DNA of 64,000 nt from positions 2,984,501 to 3,048,500 of the forward strand of contig BSBM01001026.1 in assembly GCA_027924585.1 (NCBI GenBank), in the 5' to 3' direction. The stretch comes from Larix kaempferi (taxonomy: Eukaryota > Streptophyta > Pinopsida > Pinales > Pinaceae). The notes beneath the pieces were generated by a model, which worked only from the letters and a program-made list of their open reading frames with translations, was not told where the DNA came from and searched no databases. The position numbers were made by a program, and so were the translations under genes. Within the stretch, counting starts at the first letter, position 1; every line of letters starts with the position of its first letter. This document shows, one piece after another, positions 20,451 through 32,550 of this stretch.

Positions 20451-21360
20451 CATCCACTTAATAACTATGAATTTTTGGTGTTCATAGAAAGGGTAGTTCA
20501 TAAACATTAAACACATCCTTTTAGTTATAGTTTCAAGAGAAGTGATATGCATTTTACAACTCAATATTGAATAGATTATAACATCTTATCTATAATATTG
20601 ACCTCAACATATGTTTCTTCAATATAATATTTTCTACAAAACATTTAATAAAGTAAACATAATTTTAGTATCTACTAAATAATAACCTCAACACACACTC
20701 ACACAATACTATAAAATCAAATCATACTGATTAGAAGAAGAGAAATTTAAAACAATTTTCTTTATAAAACATCATTTGACCAAACAAATTTGTTTGACAT
20801 ATTTCTTAGTTGTTTTTTATCAACTCACACTTTGATAATGATGAATTACATTATACTCGACATTCATATATATGTATATATATATAAGCATACAAGTGTA
20901 AATTCATCTTAACTCGTAATTCTAATTTTTTAGTATAAATTCATCTTAAAAAATTGAGATAATTTTTTTTCAATACTTAATATATCTAAAATTAAAATGA
21001 ATTTACAAACTTATTCTAAATTAAACAAATGATATAACTTTAAAAAAACATTGATATTCTTGCACGGCTTAAAAGGAATTTAAAATACATATAAATTAAT
21101 GGTTTTTTTGGGTGAGAAAAGCTATCTTCTACAAAATTCCGATTTAAAATAACATTTTTCCAAGATACGATCTTCCATAACCATTGTTAACTGAGCATAA
21201 CCGTAATTAAGTATGCATACCCATATGGTTATGCAATCTTTTGTGGCCATAGTGTGTGCAATACCTTGTCATCAAATGGTTGGCAACCACTCCACGACGA
21301 AGTTTGAATAATTTTACAAAGTCAATCCTTTTTGGGATATGGTACCCAATATTTTGAGTG
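20451..21360. other. AT-rich spacer with a TA/TG microsatellite
   Basis: No coding sequence. A short 'tatatatgtatatatata' tract lies at about 20,866-20,886. Nothing else is supported. Confidence 0.4.
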
Positions 21361-21399
21361 ATTTTGGATTTTATGGATGACTTGATTTAGTCAATAAGT

Positions 21400-21632
21400 A
21401 GATATAATTCAAACACATATGCTCATGTACCATGAATGACTTGAATAATTCAAACACATAAGCTCATAGTACATGATTGATTATAACTTTATGAGATGTC
21501 TATTATAATTAAGATGGATTTTAAAGAATTGTGATTGAATAATTCAAACACATAAGCTCATAGTACATGATTGATTATAACTTTATGAGATGTCTAACAT
21601 AATTAAGATGGATTTCAAAGAATTGGATGGTT
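21400..21632. repeat. Tandem duplication, about 103-bp unit
   Basis: Two near-identical units, about 21,434-21,535 and 21,537-21,632, share 'aattcaaacacataagctca', 'tagtacatgattgattataa', 'ctttatgagatgtct' and 'aattaagatggatttyaaag'. A third, more diverged start lies at about 21,408. Non-coding. Confidence 0.8.
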
Positions 21633-22029
21633 GGTTGGATAAATGTAACTGCCATTTAATTTAATTGGTTGAATTTTTCGATTAAGTCATGCTATCAATT
21701 TAAAGGTCTTATGTCATGTAAAGGTAAAGGTTTTATGTCATGCATTTAAATGTTTGGTCGAATCTTTTAATGCTACATGCTATTGTGATTTGGTTGAATC
21801 TCTTAATGCTACATACTATTATGATTGGCAATTAAGTCATTTTTATTTAAAGGTAGTCACTTTTTATTTAAATGTTTTGAGAAGAGGAGAAGATCTTGTA
21901 AAGTTTTTATTAAAATAGGTAAGTTTTTATTAAAATAGATATAATCAAAAGATTGAATAAATAAAATAGAGTTTTCAAGGGGTAAATTATAAAATTAGAA
22001 CAATACAGAGAAGATTAGCATAGGTTAAT
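21633..22029. other. Non-coding spacer with short local repeats
   Basis: Short duplications ('tttggttgaat...ttaatgctacat' twice near 21,750-21,815; 'aagtttttattaaaatag' twice near 21,901-21,940). No gene. Confidence 0.45.
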
Positions 22030-22800
22030 AATTTGAAAAAGAGCCAAACAAATGACAGAATAGATATATATGAGTAAACTTTGTTAAATATTTTTAAGAA
22101 AATATAATGGGAGTGTTTTTTCTTAAAATTTGGGGTAGAGAATAATTGACTAATATATTGCAATGAATATCTTTTAGGACAAAATCTATGCTTGGAATTA
22201 TATGCAAGATTTAATACCAAGTGCTTCTTTGAAAGTTGACAAGACTACATGACTTTTTGAATATACATGAATAACGAGTTAGTAAGAGAAGAGCCCCTAG
22301 ATGGAGTTAGATTTAGGGTATGTAACAACTTATCTTATAACTTAGTTTCTTCATAATGAATATCTTCTATTTAGGGTATGTAATATTTCTAAATGAGAAA
22401 TAATATCTTCTGAGAGTATCATAATACATTAAAGAAGAGAAAATTAAGTTCTCTTTCAATTTAGGCTCCGTATTGCATAACTCATAAATACAATTTAGGA
22501 GCTATGTGATGGTAAGTTTTCATCCTTAGCTATTGTTAACATGCCCTAAATTGTTTGAGGTGAAAAAAGAGGAAATGATAAAAGTAATCCCATGATCATT
22601 TAGAGTGATATAATCACTCTCAATTTGGAGATAAGTACAATAGTAACAATGAAGATGAAGAGAACAATTTCCTAGATGAAATCTGAGTATATATCATATA
22701 TTCACTTCAAAGCTTCTCAATCATTTTATTGACGTCATTTTTAAATGCCCCAATATTTATATATATATATATATATAAGAAATGGTAGAAGGTAGTCAAT
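22030..22800 (+). repeat. Dispersed unnamed repeat W, copy 2
   Basis: Same orientation and order of blocks as 3,030-3,665 (see copy 1), again ending in a (TA)n run (22,757-22,777). The right half (about 22,553-22,790) is repeated once more at 22,990-23,275. No ORF. Confidence 0.55.
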
Positions 22801-22929
22801 ATTTATTCCAAATGAATGCAAAACAATTATAGCCTTTACATATAAAGAGTGTGATTGATAATTGTGATTCACCATGCATGAATGACTAAATTAAAATAAC
22901 TTTGGATTTTTTTTTAAAGTGAAGGATGT

Positions 22930-23257
22930 TTCTCATGGGGAGTTCAGTGAAAGTGAAGGTGTTTCATGGGGAGAGTTTGGTGAAATTTGATCATTCTTAG
23001 GAATTGAATAAACATATTTGAGATGCAGGAAGAGAAAATGAGAAAATATACCCTTAAGATTGTTTGGAGTGATCACATAATCACGATGAATTTGGAGATA
23101 AGTACAATAATAGCAAAGAAGTTTAAGAGAAGGCATTTTCCTAGATAAAATCTAAAAATATATCATATATGCTCTTCAAAGCTCCTCGTTAATTGCTTTA
23201 TTGATATCTTTGTTAAATACCCCACCACTCTCTCTCTCTCTCTATATATATATATAT

Positions 23258-23307
<50 letters not shown>

Positions 23308-23310
23308 TTC
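22930..23310 (+). repeat. Repeat W, partial copy 3, with compound microsatellite
   Basis: It shares 'gagtgat.acataatcac', 'aatttggagataagtacaat', 'ttttcctagat.aaatct' and 'atatatcatatat' with the right half of copy 2. It ends in a compound (CT)n(TA)n(CA)n microsatellite at 23,227-23,306. Confidence 0.6.
23227..23306. repeat. Compound (CT)n(TA)n(CA)n microsatellite
   Basis: About 80 bp of consecutive dinucleotide runs: CT, then TA with one TTTA interruption, then about 17 CA units. Confidence 0.95.
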
Positions 23311-23549
23311 TAGAGAAAAAAGTAGGTAATTTACTCCATAGTAGAGAAAATTACATCAAGTACAGCTAGTGGCTAGTGTCTATCTGAAAAAATATTTTTA
23401 ATATGAGAAAAACACAAAAATTGGGAGAAAACAATTTCTCAACTGAAAGAAAGAAAAACAGGTATTAGGGGAGTCCTCCTCAACCTTGAAAAATGACTAG
23501 CTTCAACTATTAATCTATAGGGAGGAAGATATCAACCTATCATATACAA
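23307..23549. other. Non-coding flank, possibly the 3' tail of the nested LINE2
   Basis: No ORF. With the solo LTR and element G removed, this lies directly downstream of the minus-strand LINE2 RNase H, so it could be its 3' UTR or older host sequence. No oligo-A tail was found to settle this. Confidence 0.3.
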
Positions 23550-23554
23550 AAAGG

Positions 23555-24122
23555 TGTTAGAAAAATAGGATCGCAGAGCAATAACAATAAACAAAAATGC
23601 AAATATAATCACACAAACACATTACAAGAGAGACACCAATATATCGTGGTTCACCCAAGATGGGCTATGTCCACACTGAAATTGCCAGTCCTTATTATTA
23701 TACCATCCAACAAATGAAGGGATACATCCTGCAGCACATCCGCTCACTTCCTCTTCAATGTCTCACAGTCTCTCTTCACGATCTCAGAGATCTTTACAAT
23801 GCATAATACCTAATACATACAACCCTAGCCGTATTACAATGTATTTCTTATAAAGGGGAAATACAAAGGAAAAATACCACGGGTTAACCAAAACCATGGG
23901 CTCGTAATCTATTGGCGAAACATCCCAAAAATTTCCTTCAGGGGCTACGCTCCCAAACCCGCGGTGGGGGGCTTGATGGCCCCCACACCCCCCAGCCGAG
24001 GGAGTGCAACCACTCCCCCGAACCCCCTGGGGCGCATTCTGGGATCATAACCAAACCTAAGGTACAATACAACTGAAACAACATCATTTATGAGACTGGA
24101 AGATTAGGATCCACAACCAACA
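23555..24122 (-). mobile_element. Solo LTR of a Copia-type element
   Basis: A 568-bp segment with TG...CA ends ('tgttag' at 23,555, 'ccaaca' at 24,122), flanked by the 5-bp duplication 'aaagg' (23,550-23,554 and 24,123-24,127). Features point to minus orientation: a TATA-like 'ctttataag' and, downstream, 'gggtgaaccacgatatattgg', a motif common before the end of plant Copia LTRs. The GC-rich block at 23,940-24,040 has CCCC-rich runs. There is no internal region, so recombination between two LTRs probably removed the body. Confidence 0.8.
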
Positions 24123-24290
24123 AAAGGGAGTCTTACTCAACCTTTAGATAAGATGCTTTAATGGAGAGTAAAAACTTGATCCATATGATAGCTTTGAAGT
24201 GAAAGAGAAATAACTTAAGGAAACATATTGTGTCCTTGAGTTGAAATTACCTGCGATTTATTACCTACTATGGTGAACCTATTCTCTATT

Positions 24291-25344
24291 TGTACTAGAG
24301 AATTCATCGTACGGATAGTTAAACTCTCTCATGGACATAACTACGCCCCTAGATACTTAAGCCATGACAGAAACAAAACAAATGGTGATACATTCTCCTA
24401 GATCTATCCCAATACATAAGATATTTAACATGGAAGAAGAAAGGAAGAAGTAAAACTTACCTCCAACCTGTAGGTTTTCCTAGCTCCAGCTCCAAGCTTG
24501 ATCTTAAAGGCTTGAACCTATTAAACAAGAAAAAGGACCAAAAATCCCAAGCAAGTAGATGTATTAATCTAGATCTAATATACAACATATCATGCATCAA
24601 TATAAAAAGAAACAAGACATGGGAGAATAGGCCAAGTTATCATTAAGAAATCCAAAGAAGCTGATTACAATGTTATACCTTGATTTCCAAGATGGTAGCA
24701 TATCTTTCCAAGCTCTCCAACATCACCCTTGCAAGACTCGTGGCATCATAATGCCCTCCTTTATGAGTGTTTCCTAATCATAGGATCATAGCTTTGGTGC
24801 TTCCAAGAACCCCCCTACTCATGGGTGGATCTCTTTAAGTAGGATTTGGGAGGCCAACCACTAAGAGGAGATTATGGATCTAAGTGATGAAGATGTGGAT
24901 CAAGGATCTAAACCATGCCAAGGAGGGAGTGTGAGATAGGATTCGAAGGGGGACCTCATCCCATGAAAATATCTTTGAGACACAAGATCCAAAATCTAAG
25001 GAAAAGGGTTATTCAGGGATTTTCGCGCCCCTATAACTAAGCAAAGCGCGAAAATGTTGTAATTTCCGCGCCCCCATAGGCATGAAAAACGCAAAAATAA
25101 AGAATTTTCGAGCCTTGCACCACTAGCAGGGTGCAAAAATATATCTTGGAGGCCAAAACGTGGGCTTGGTGAAGTGGCATTTGACCCCTTAGTTGTTGGA
25201 TTTGCTTACAAGTGTAACCAGGGAGGGACCAACATGATAACAAAGGGTTCTAACACCCTCAGGAGTCACAAACATCATGTTTATCATGGTGATATGACAT
25301 GAAGACTCTTAATGGTACACAGTGTGACAATTTGAGGTGTAATA
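24291..25344 (-). repeat. 3' LTR of element G
   Basis: It aligns end to end with the interrupted LTR on the right. It contains the intact 'ggcatcataatgcc' site (around 24,744) where the other LTR was hit by Copia B. Around 25,018-25,140 there are repeated, partly inverted motifs: 'ttttcgcgcccc', 'agcgcgaaaat' and 'tttccgcgcccc'. Confidence 0.88.
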
Positions 25345-28190
25345 GATGCCCCTTAAAGTGTGAGGTCAGAAGGAATCTGATGGACAAAACACTTTACCAA
25401 TAATTAAGTCTACAGGGATATACGTAAGAGAACTAGAGAAGATTTGCAAGAAAACATCAACAATATGTCTAACAACCTCGAGGCATGCATACCCATTCTC
25501 AAAACAACTGACTCAAAGCATGGCTTCCAACCAATACATCGCAGATCCATGATAGTACTGAATCAACAATGACTGAAGACAAATCATGGCTACTAGACTA
25601 CAAGTGTAGATCCATGATGAGATAATGACACAACCATGACCATTACAAGAGTGGATCTATGTGACAATACATCAATGAGGTTACCAACATGATGTCCAGG
25701 TGGGAACCTACTCAAAAAATCACCATCGCAACCTGGATGTGCTAAATAGACTTCAAGACCATCCAAGGTCTTCTACCCGATCCCAAATCGATATGAATCT
25801 AACCATGTGATTACAAGGTGTTGAATTCAAACATGGTAGTAACCACTTGATTTCCGGTCAATAATGTAAACCGTTAACAATTGTGAGGGAAATCACCAAT
25901 GATGAAAATGATCCCCAAGGTATCATAGTAAATCCCAACGAAATGTGAATAGATGAATGGACATCAAACATCTGCGAGATCATTCGATCATAGGTCAATG
26001 ATGAAAACCTATTGTCGAATATGAGGAAAGTTGCCATTAAGGCATGCATATACCAAGGTACTAAGGTGGTTACTAAGTCTAATTCCTAGATGATGTGTTG
26101 AGGTTGACAGGAATAGACTTGTCGAAGGAGGGTCATGATGGATCCCACATCATCAACACGAAACCAAAATAGGAAAGTGATGTGAATTAATGAATCATAT
26201 GAGTATGGACTAAAACAAGGATGTAAAGGTTGACAATATTGCAGAGGTTGATTCAGGTAAACTTCCCTTGAACATTGAATGGCACGACAACAATGACCTA
26301 GAAGGATTAACTCAATGAGACAGATACCAAGATATAATGCAACGATGGATGATGAATTATTCAGATAACTTGAAGGAGTGGGATGACTCATGGAATTGGC
26401 ATGAATCAAAGACAAGCAGATTACCCAAATGTATGACGAGATGCAAATAGGTGCCATGTTCAAGGGTGACACAAGCTGCCATAAAAGATTTCAAAATGGG
26501 CTTAGCTTATTTTTCCCCAACCCCCATCATGCTTGATGAGTACCTCTTTGTTTTTTAACGAGCTTGAGGAGGATAACATATGCTCAGTATAGCTCATTTT
26601 TCGGACTAGTCCAATCTCACATGTTTTATTAACCTGAGAAAGGAGGGGTTTTGTAATACCCCATTTTGACCCTTAGGATATATTGGCTTTTAATGTAAAT
26701 ATTGTATACATGCGATGTATGTTTTCCTAGCGTGGATCTCAAGGATAAGGCCCCGCTAGTGGATGCTCAGATTTTTATTTAAAAATGACAGTATTAGATA
26801 TTATGTTACCCATGTGCTATTTAGCCATGGAACATTGTAAAATGATGTAAATAAACATCATGCAATAAAATACCAAAACTAGCTATGGAAGCAACTAATG
26901 AGAAGGGGCCATGTGTATCCACTAAGGAGTGTTGAGGGGGTTGTGGGATTGACCTATAAGTTGCCAAATGTCATTTTGAGAACCCATTTGACTTTCCTTG
27001 CTGACATTTAATTCTATGTAAGAAAGTTGTTGAGGAAATCAGTCCATGGCTTGAATGGACCATGAGCAGCCCAAAAATTCGTATGGCAGGTATGGGCTCT
27101 GTTTTTCTTGTACCACAAGTCACTCTACCTCATGGGAATGGGTTCTTCCTCATTCCCATTCCATTTGTTGAAGATCCCAGCTTCAGTTTTCATCCATTAC
27201 ACATGCCCAGTAGTGAGAAAAACCAGAAATCGCAACTTTGCAAGAAACCACGTTTTTAAGAGCCATAAACGCCCAGAATTGATATTTAACAGTGAAATCC
27301 AATGTGGGATCCATAGATATGAACCTTGGGGTGAAGTTGAGAGTATTAGATACCCCGAAATCCATTAGAAAACCCAGTTTTTATATCCCAGAAACCCAGT
27401 GATGGGATTGAGTTATGTGTTGACAGAATTGTAAAAAATCCAAGTGTGAATGTTTGAATAGAGGATTGGATTGCTTGAATTTAGCCTAAGATGTCTATAG
27501 CTCTGTGGTTGAGCTCACTGGCTTAGCACCCTCCTCCTCTGCTTATTGCGTGCTTGATAAACCCAACTGTGTGTTGGATTAGCATGGCTGTTGAGTGAAA
27601 CCATGGCTGTGAGTGAGCCCATCTAGTTCCTCCTTAGTGGATACACAACCCAGCTTGGGGGTGGTCTCTCAGCTGAAAGAATACAGGATGGACAAAGACC
27701 TATGGTTGGGTGGAACATTGCTCTCACATAGTCAGTTGTTGGACAGTTTCATCTTAAAGATAAGTATTCTCTATGGTTTAAATTGTGATCATTTTTTGTT
27801 CTATTATGCATGTTTAATTATTCATGTTAATTGAATGATATGGTTATCTTAAGCTAGTTGGCATGAATCCTGTGCATAGCATGGGAATGCGAGTGATTTT
27901 TGTATGATTGTTTCATTATTCTTCCTGGAAGAAATAGGCTAATGTATTCCTTTTTGCATGTGTGTTATTATGGTTATTCCGTTGTGTTTATTAATTGAGT
28001 TGTGTTAATTCTATGTTCTGCAATGTCTTAATTAATTACTGTTTTTTATATGCTGAATGCATGATGAAGCTCTATGCATATATAGTGTTTAATTCCCCTG
28101 TGCTTGCTGAGTATGAGTATGTATGCACAAGTTTTATTATCCATGCATTTCTTAGCATTTTGAATGGGGTTGAGATTGTCTATAAGCACG
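25345..28190 (-). other. Element G internal region, non-coding part
   Basis: On the minus strand this lies between the protease region and the 3' LTR. I found no RT or integrase. A 128-codon minus ORF at 26,086-26,472 has no recognisable domain. On the plus strand 'gagaaaggaggggtttTGTA' (26,636-26,655), followed by 'ataccccattttg', looks like a polypurine tract and LTR start, but I found no partner or second end. A 'ttttttaacgagcttgag' motif at about 26,550 is shared with 34,860-35,640. Confidence 0.45.
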
Positions 28191-28195
28191 GTATG
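28191..28195. repeat. Target duplication of Copia A (left)
   Basis: 'gtatg', repeated at 34,186-34,190 on the other side of Copia A. Confidence 0.85.
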
Positions 28196-28693
28196 TGTTA
28201 AGTTTATACTAATTTGACTAGTAAGATCACTGAAAAAAACACAATCACAAGATAGACAGAGATTTAACTCTGGGAAACCCTCATGGGGTAGAAACCCCAG
28301 CAAAGCTTTCCTCAATAAGATGATCAACCAAATACAAGATGTAGTCCAAGACTAGAGCTCCTTCTCTACCTCCTATGCAAACCTCTCTCTCACTTGTGCG
28401 CTACTTTCTGAGTGATGGAAGAGTGAAATGAGTGAGGAACAACCTCCTCTACTTATACTTGTTTCCTGACTGACTTTTTACCCTATGGGGCCGACCTCTC
28501 CTAAGAGAGTCTAATAACCCCTAATAAAATAACTCAGGGCCGACCCCCCACATGGGAGATCTAATAACCCTAGTTACCATAATCCATCGGAGGAATAAAC
28601 ATCTCCGGATACATAATAAGGTCCCATCAGAGGAATGAAACATCTCCGGAACAATACAAGTATAATATTCTTAGAAGTTACAATATTTCAACA
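28196..28693 (-). repeat. Copia A 3' LTR
   Basis: 498 bp. On the minus strand it starts TGTTGAAATATTG and ends AACTTAACA. It includes the doubled 'tccggagatgttt' motif and a TATA-like 'tataagtagagg' region, both shared with the Copia C LTR. Confidence 0.92.
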
Positions 28694-29219
28694 CTCCCAC
28701 TTAATGAGAAGGATATTATAAAAACATCTGTAGGATCAAGGAGTCATCGACTACATGATACATGATACATCTATAAATCATCGAAAGCTTTCTTTATACA
28801 TCATCATCAGTAACTCAGACAGTTACATAATCAATACTGGAACATCAACATCGTCAGTATTGAGTCTTCATCTTCTGTAGCACTCGATCAGCTACAACAT
28901 CATCATCTGGATCTCTCGATCAACAACCTCATCATCTGGAACAGGTAGCCTCAATATCATCAATACAAGTATCCACACCAATACAAGTATCCATATCATC
29001 AATAGAAGTATCCACACCAATACAAGTATACATCATCAAATACAAGTATCCACACCAATACAAGTATACACAGGTATCCTTAACATTGACCTTACCATCA
29101 ATATAGCCAATATAATCATCGATACAGGTATCCACATCGATACCAGTATCCAAATATTATCATCGACCATATCACTCCCCCTTTCGAGAAGGGTCCTTCT
29201 AAACTACACCAAGCTTGTC
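28694..29219 (-). other. Copia A 3' non-coding region with short tandem repeats and polypurine tract
   Basis: Between the RNase H stop and the 3' LTR. At 28,930-29,160 the minus strand repeats a 'acttgtattg(g/a)tgtgga' unit and is open for 73 codons reading 'DTCIGVDTCIDD'-like repeats. The related Copia C has the same 'TCIDD' repeat, greatly expanded, in the same place. The purine run just before 28,693 primes plus-strand DNA. Confidence 0.7.
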
Positions 29220-30746
29220 TCAGAAATACTCAAACTTTACTTGAGACAGAGGTTTGGTCAATACATCGGCAACTTGTTCATCAGTGCCTACATACTCGAG
29301 CTTGATAGCTCCTTTCTGCACCATATCCAGTATATAAAAATATCGGATCTCTATGTGCTTTGACTTATCATGGAACACTGGATTCTCTGTCATCTTGATA
29401 CAACTCTGGTTGTCACATAGAATCACAGTGGGGTCCACCTCTAATTCAAACAATCCCGATAACAACTTTCGAAGCCATACTTCTTCGCAACTAGCAGAGC
29501 AGGCAGCTATATATTCTTCTTCAGCTGTGCTGAGAGTCACACTTGACTGCTTTCTACTAAACCATGAGATAATGGCAGATCCCATACAATAACATCCACC
29601 CAATGTACTCTTCCTGTCTGATACACTTCCTGCCCAATCAACATCTGTGTAGCCATATAATCTGAAGTCATGATCTCCACAGTAATAGAGACCAAAATCT
29701 ATCGTACCTTTTAGGTACCTCATCACATGTTTTGCAACAATTAGGTGAACTCGTCTAGGTTCCACTAGATACCGACTCAGAGTGTTCACCGCAAAAAATA
29801 TGTCTGGCCTGGTATTCGTCAGATACATTAGTGACCCAATAATCTTTCTGTATAGAGTCACATCCACTAACTCTGAAGAGTCATCAACTAATAGCTTTAA
29901 GTTGGAATCCATGGGAGTGGCCATGTCTTTGCATTCCAACATATCGAATCTTTTCAGGATTCCCACAGCATACTTACCTTGGTTGAGAAAGATTCCATTT
30001 GGTCCTTGCCATACTTCCAGACCTAGGAAGTAGTGCATCAATCCAAGATCTTTCATCTCAAATTCTGATGAGAGCTTCTCCTTGCACTCGATAATCTGTT
30101 TCTCATTTCCAGTCAGAAATAGATCATCCACATATAGCAACAATATGACAGGTTCATCATTCATAACCTTGAGATAAATATTAGGATCAACTTTACTTTT
30201 GGTAAAGCCCAAGTTTGTTAATAAACTGTCAATTCTCCCATACCAAGCTCTGGGAGCTTGCTTTAACCCATACAAGGCTTTCTTTAGTTTGCATACATGG
30301 GTTCTTCCATTTTCCACCTCAAATCCTTGTGGTTGTTCTATGTACACTTCTTCCTCAATCACACCATTCAGGAAGGCTATCTTTACATCCATTTGGTGTA
30401 AATCCCATTTCATCATGGATGCAAGTGCCATGATGGTTCTAATGGAAGTGTACCTTGCAACTGGTGCAAATGTTTCTTCATAGTCAATTTCCTCTCTCTG
30501 AGAGAATCCTCTGGCCACAAATCTTGCTTTATATTTTTCAATGCTACCATCCACAGCATGCTTTATTTTGTATATCCATTTGGAGGATACCACACTTTTG
30601 TCTTTTGGCTTGGGAACTATATCCCAAACATCATTCTTCATTATTGACTGGTATTCCTCTGTCAGTGCCTCTACCCATTCTTTCTTATGGACTACCTCTT
30701 CATAACTAGTAGGTTCTTGATCTACAATATCACACATCAAATCCAT
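29220..30746 (-). pseudogene. Copia A pol: reverse transcriptase and RNase H
   Basis: A 508-codon uninterrupted frame. The RT begins with 'WVEALTEEYQSIMKNDVW', 'VSSKWIYKIKH', 'YKARFVARGFSQ' and 'DYEETFAPVA', with the YVDD catalytic box in 'LLLYVDDLFLTG', followed by 'YFLGLEV'. RNase H has 'GYTDVDWAG' (Asp), 'TAEEEYIAA' (Glu) and 'CDNQSCI' (Asp), ending with the usual 'HIEIRY' and 'VADVLTKPL'. All catalytic residues are present. It is not a free ORF: it is the 3' part of a gag-pol frame cut off by a frameshift near 30,830, so the ATG at 30,746 is only the first Met. Confidence 0.95.
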
Positions 30747-30982
30747 ATAGTTTGAGAATGGCTTTGGTTTCTTTCTTACTCTAGTGGAGCCTTCAGGAGC
30801 TCCATACTTTTCTGCTCCTAATATAATATCTCTTGCCCATGCTGGATTTCTATTTCTTGAAATGTTTGAAAGGGGGGGTCTTGTGGTTCTATCATATCAT
30901 GGTCTTCAGGTGTTACATCATCAGGGATGGGTACAACCTCTGTAGTTTTGGGAGGTTCATCTTCTTCATATACTTCTTCATA

Positions 30983-32550
30983 CTAGCACTTCCTAGATCT
31001 CTTGAGAGTTGCTTCTTCATCAAATGTCACATCCCTACTTATTTCCATATGATGAAAACTTGGGATGTAGATTCTAAATGCTTTGGATGCTTCACAATAT
31101 CCAACAAATATTCCCTTCTTCGTAGAAGGATCTAACTTGGTCCTCTTTTCTTTTGGAATTTGAATGTACACTGGACATCCAAATATCTTGAGGTGACTTA
31201 CCTCAGGCTTCTTTCCTGTGAACACTTCTTCTGGAGTCTTGAAATCAAGAGCACTGTGGGATAGTCTATTTTGCACATAGACTGCTGTCCTAGTTTCTTC
31301 AGCCCACAGATACATAGGTAGGTCTTGATCATGTATCATTGTCTTCACAGCTTCCATGATGTTTCTATTCTTTTTTTCCGCAACACCATTTTGTTGTGGA
31401 TTGTAGGGAGTAGTTAGATCCCTCTTGACTCCAGCTTCCTTACAGAAATCTTCAAATTCCTTTGAGGTATATTCTCCGCCATTATCTATCCTGAGTATTT
31501 TGATTTTCTCTTCTGAATGATTCTCTATCAAGGCTTTGAACTCCTTGAACTTTCCAAAGACTTCATTCTTTCCTTTTAGAAAGTATATCCAAGTCTTCCT
31601 TGAATAGTCATCAATAAATGTGAGGTAGTATTCATATCCACTCAAGGATGTGGAGGGCATTGGTCCACATACATCATAATGAATTAACTCCAAGGTACTC
31701 TTAGTCTTTGTTTCACTCTTTGGAAATGGGTTCTTGATATTCTCCCCTTTTGCACAACCTTTGCATGTGCCATCATGATCAATCTTTAAGTCTGGCAGAC
31801 CTATAACTACCTTGCTTACATGAGGTAGTGCCTTGTAATTAATGTGAGCAAGCCTCCTATGCCATAGATCATTTGGGCTAGTGGCTTCATGTACAAGGGC
31901 AGCTTCTGGATGTCCCTTGAGCTTGTACAGACCTCCTTCCTCTTCACCAATGACAATTGCATCCTTAATAGATTTACCTTTGTACCACATTAATACTTGT
32001 CCATCAATGAATGCAACTCTATAACCTTTCTTATCCAATGCTGAGATGGAAAGCAAGTTCTTCTTCAATCCTGGTACATACAATATTTCCTTCATCTTCA
32101 TGGGGGTTCCAGAATCAAGCTTGTAGTTTGCTTCACCAATTCCCTTGATGGGATATTGATAGTCATCTCCTAATGACAATTTCTGTGGGGAGGTCTTCTC
32201 TTCCAATTTTGAAAGAGTTTTCTTTTGTCCAGTCATGTGCTTTGAAGCACCACTATCAATAAGCCATGTATCTTCTCCAGGTGTAATAGATCCAGAGAGT
32301 GCATAGAATAGAACATACTCTTTTGCATCTTCTTCTTCATTTCTTCTAGATCTTCTCTTGAAGAAGGGCCTTTCTTCCTCTTCTTCTCTTCTAGATCTTT
32401 TCTTGTGAGGCCTTTCTTCCTCTTCTTCTTCTTCTTCTTCACTATCATCGTCTGCAAGATGTGCTTGATATCTTCTATGGTGAAGATATTTCTTCTTCTT
32501 TGAAGGACAATGTCTAGCAATGTGTCCTATTTTGTGGCAATTGAAACATT
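30983..32550 (-). pseudogene. Copia A pol: zinc knuckle, protease and integrase
   Basis: The frame is open from about 32,550 (the first Met is only at 32,236) to a TAG at 30,983. It starts with the gag zinc knuckle 'CFNCHKIGHIARHC', then a K/R/E-rich spacer and the protease motif 'WLIDSGASKHMTG'. The pre-integrase zinc domain 'HRRLAHIN...CKGCAKG' comes next. The integrase core has D, D and E in 'IHYDVCGPM', 'LRIDNGGEY' and 'NGVAEKKNR', followed by the Copia 'FGCPVYIQIP' and 'FVGYCEASKAFRIY' end. The integrase triad is intact. Downstream frame pieces to 30,760 are P/E-rich linker. Confidence 0.93.

Noticed and set aside
26086-26472. 128-codon minus ORF
   Set aside because: Cysteine- and serine-rich with no motif. 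It lies in the non-coding part of element G and has no support as a gene.
26636-26670. Polypurine tract and 'TGTAATACCCC' as an LTR boundary
   Set aside because: The motif looks convincing, but I could not find a second copy, an opposite end or a target duplication, so no element is called.
29353-30709. Several plus-strand ORFs opposite Copia A RT
   Set aside because: Antisense shadows of the intact 508-codon RT-RNase H frame.
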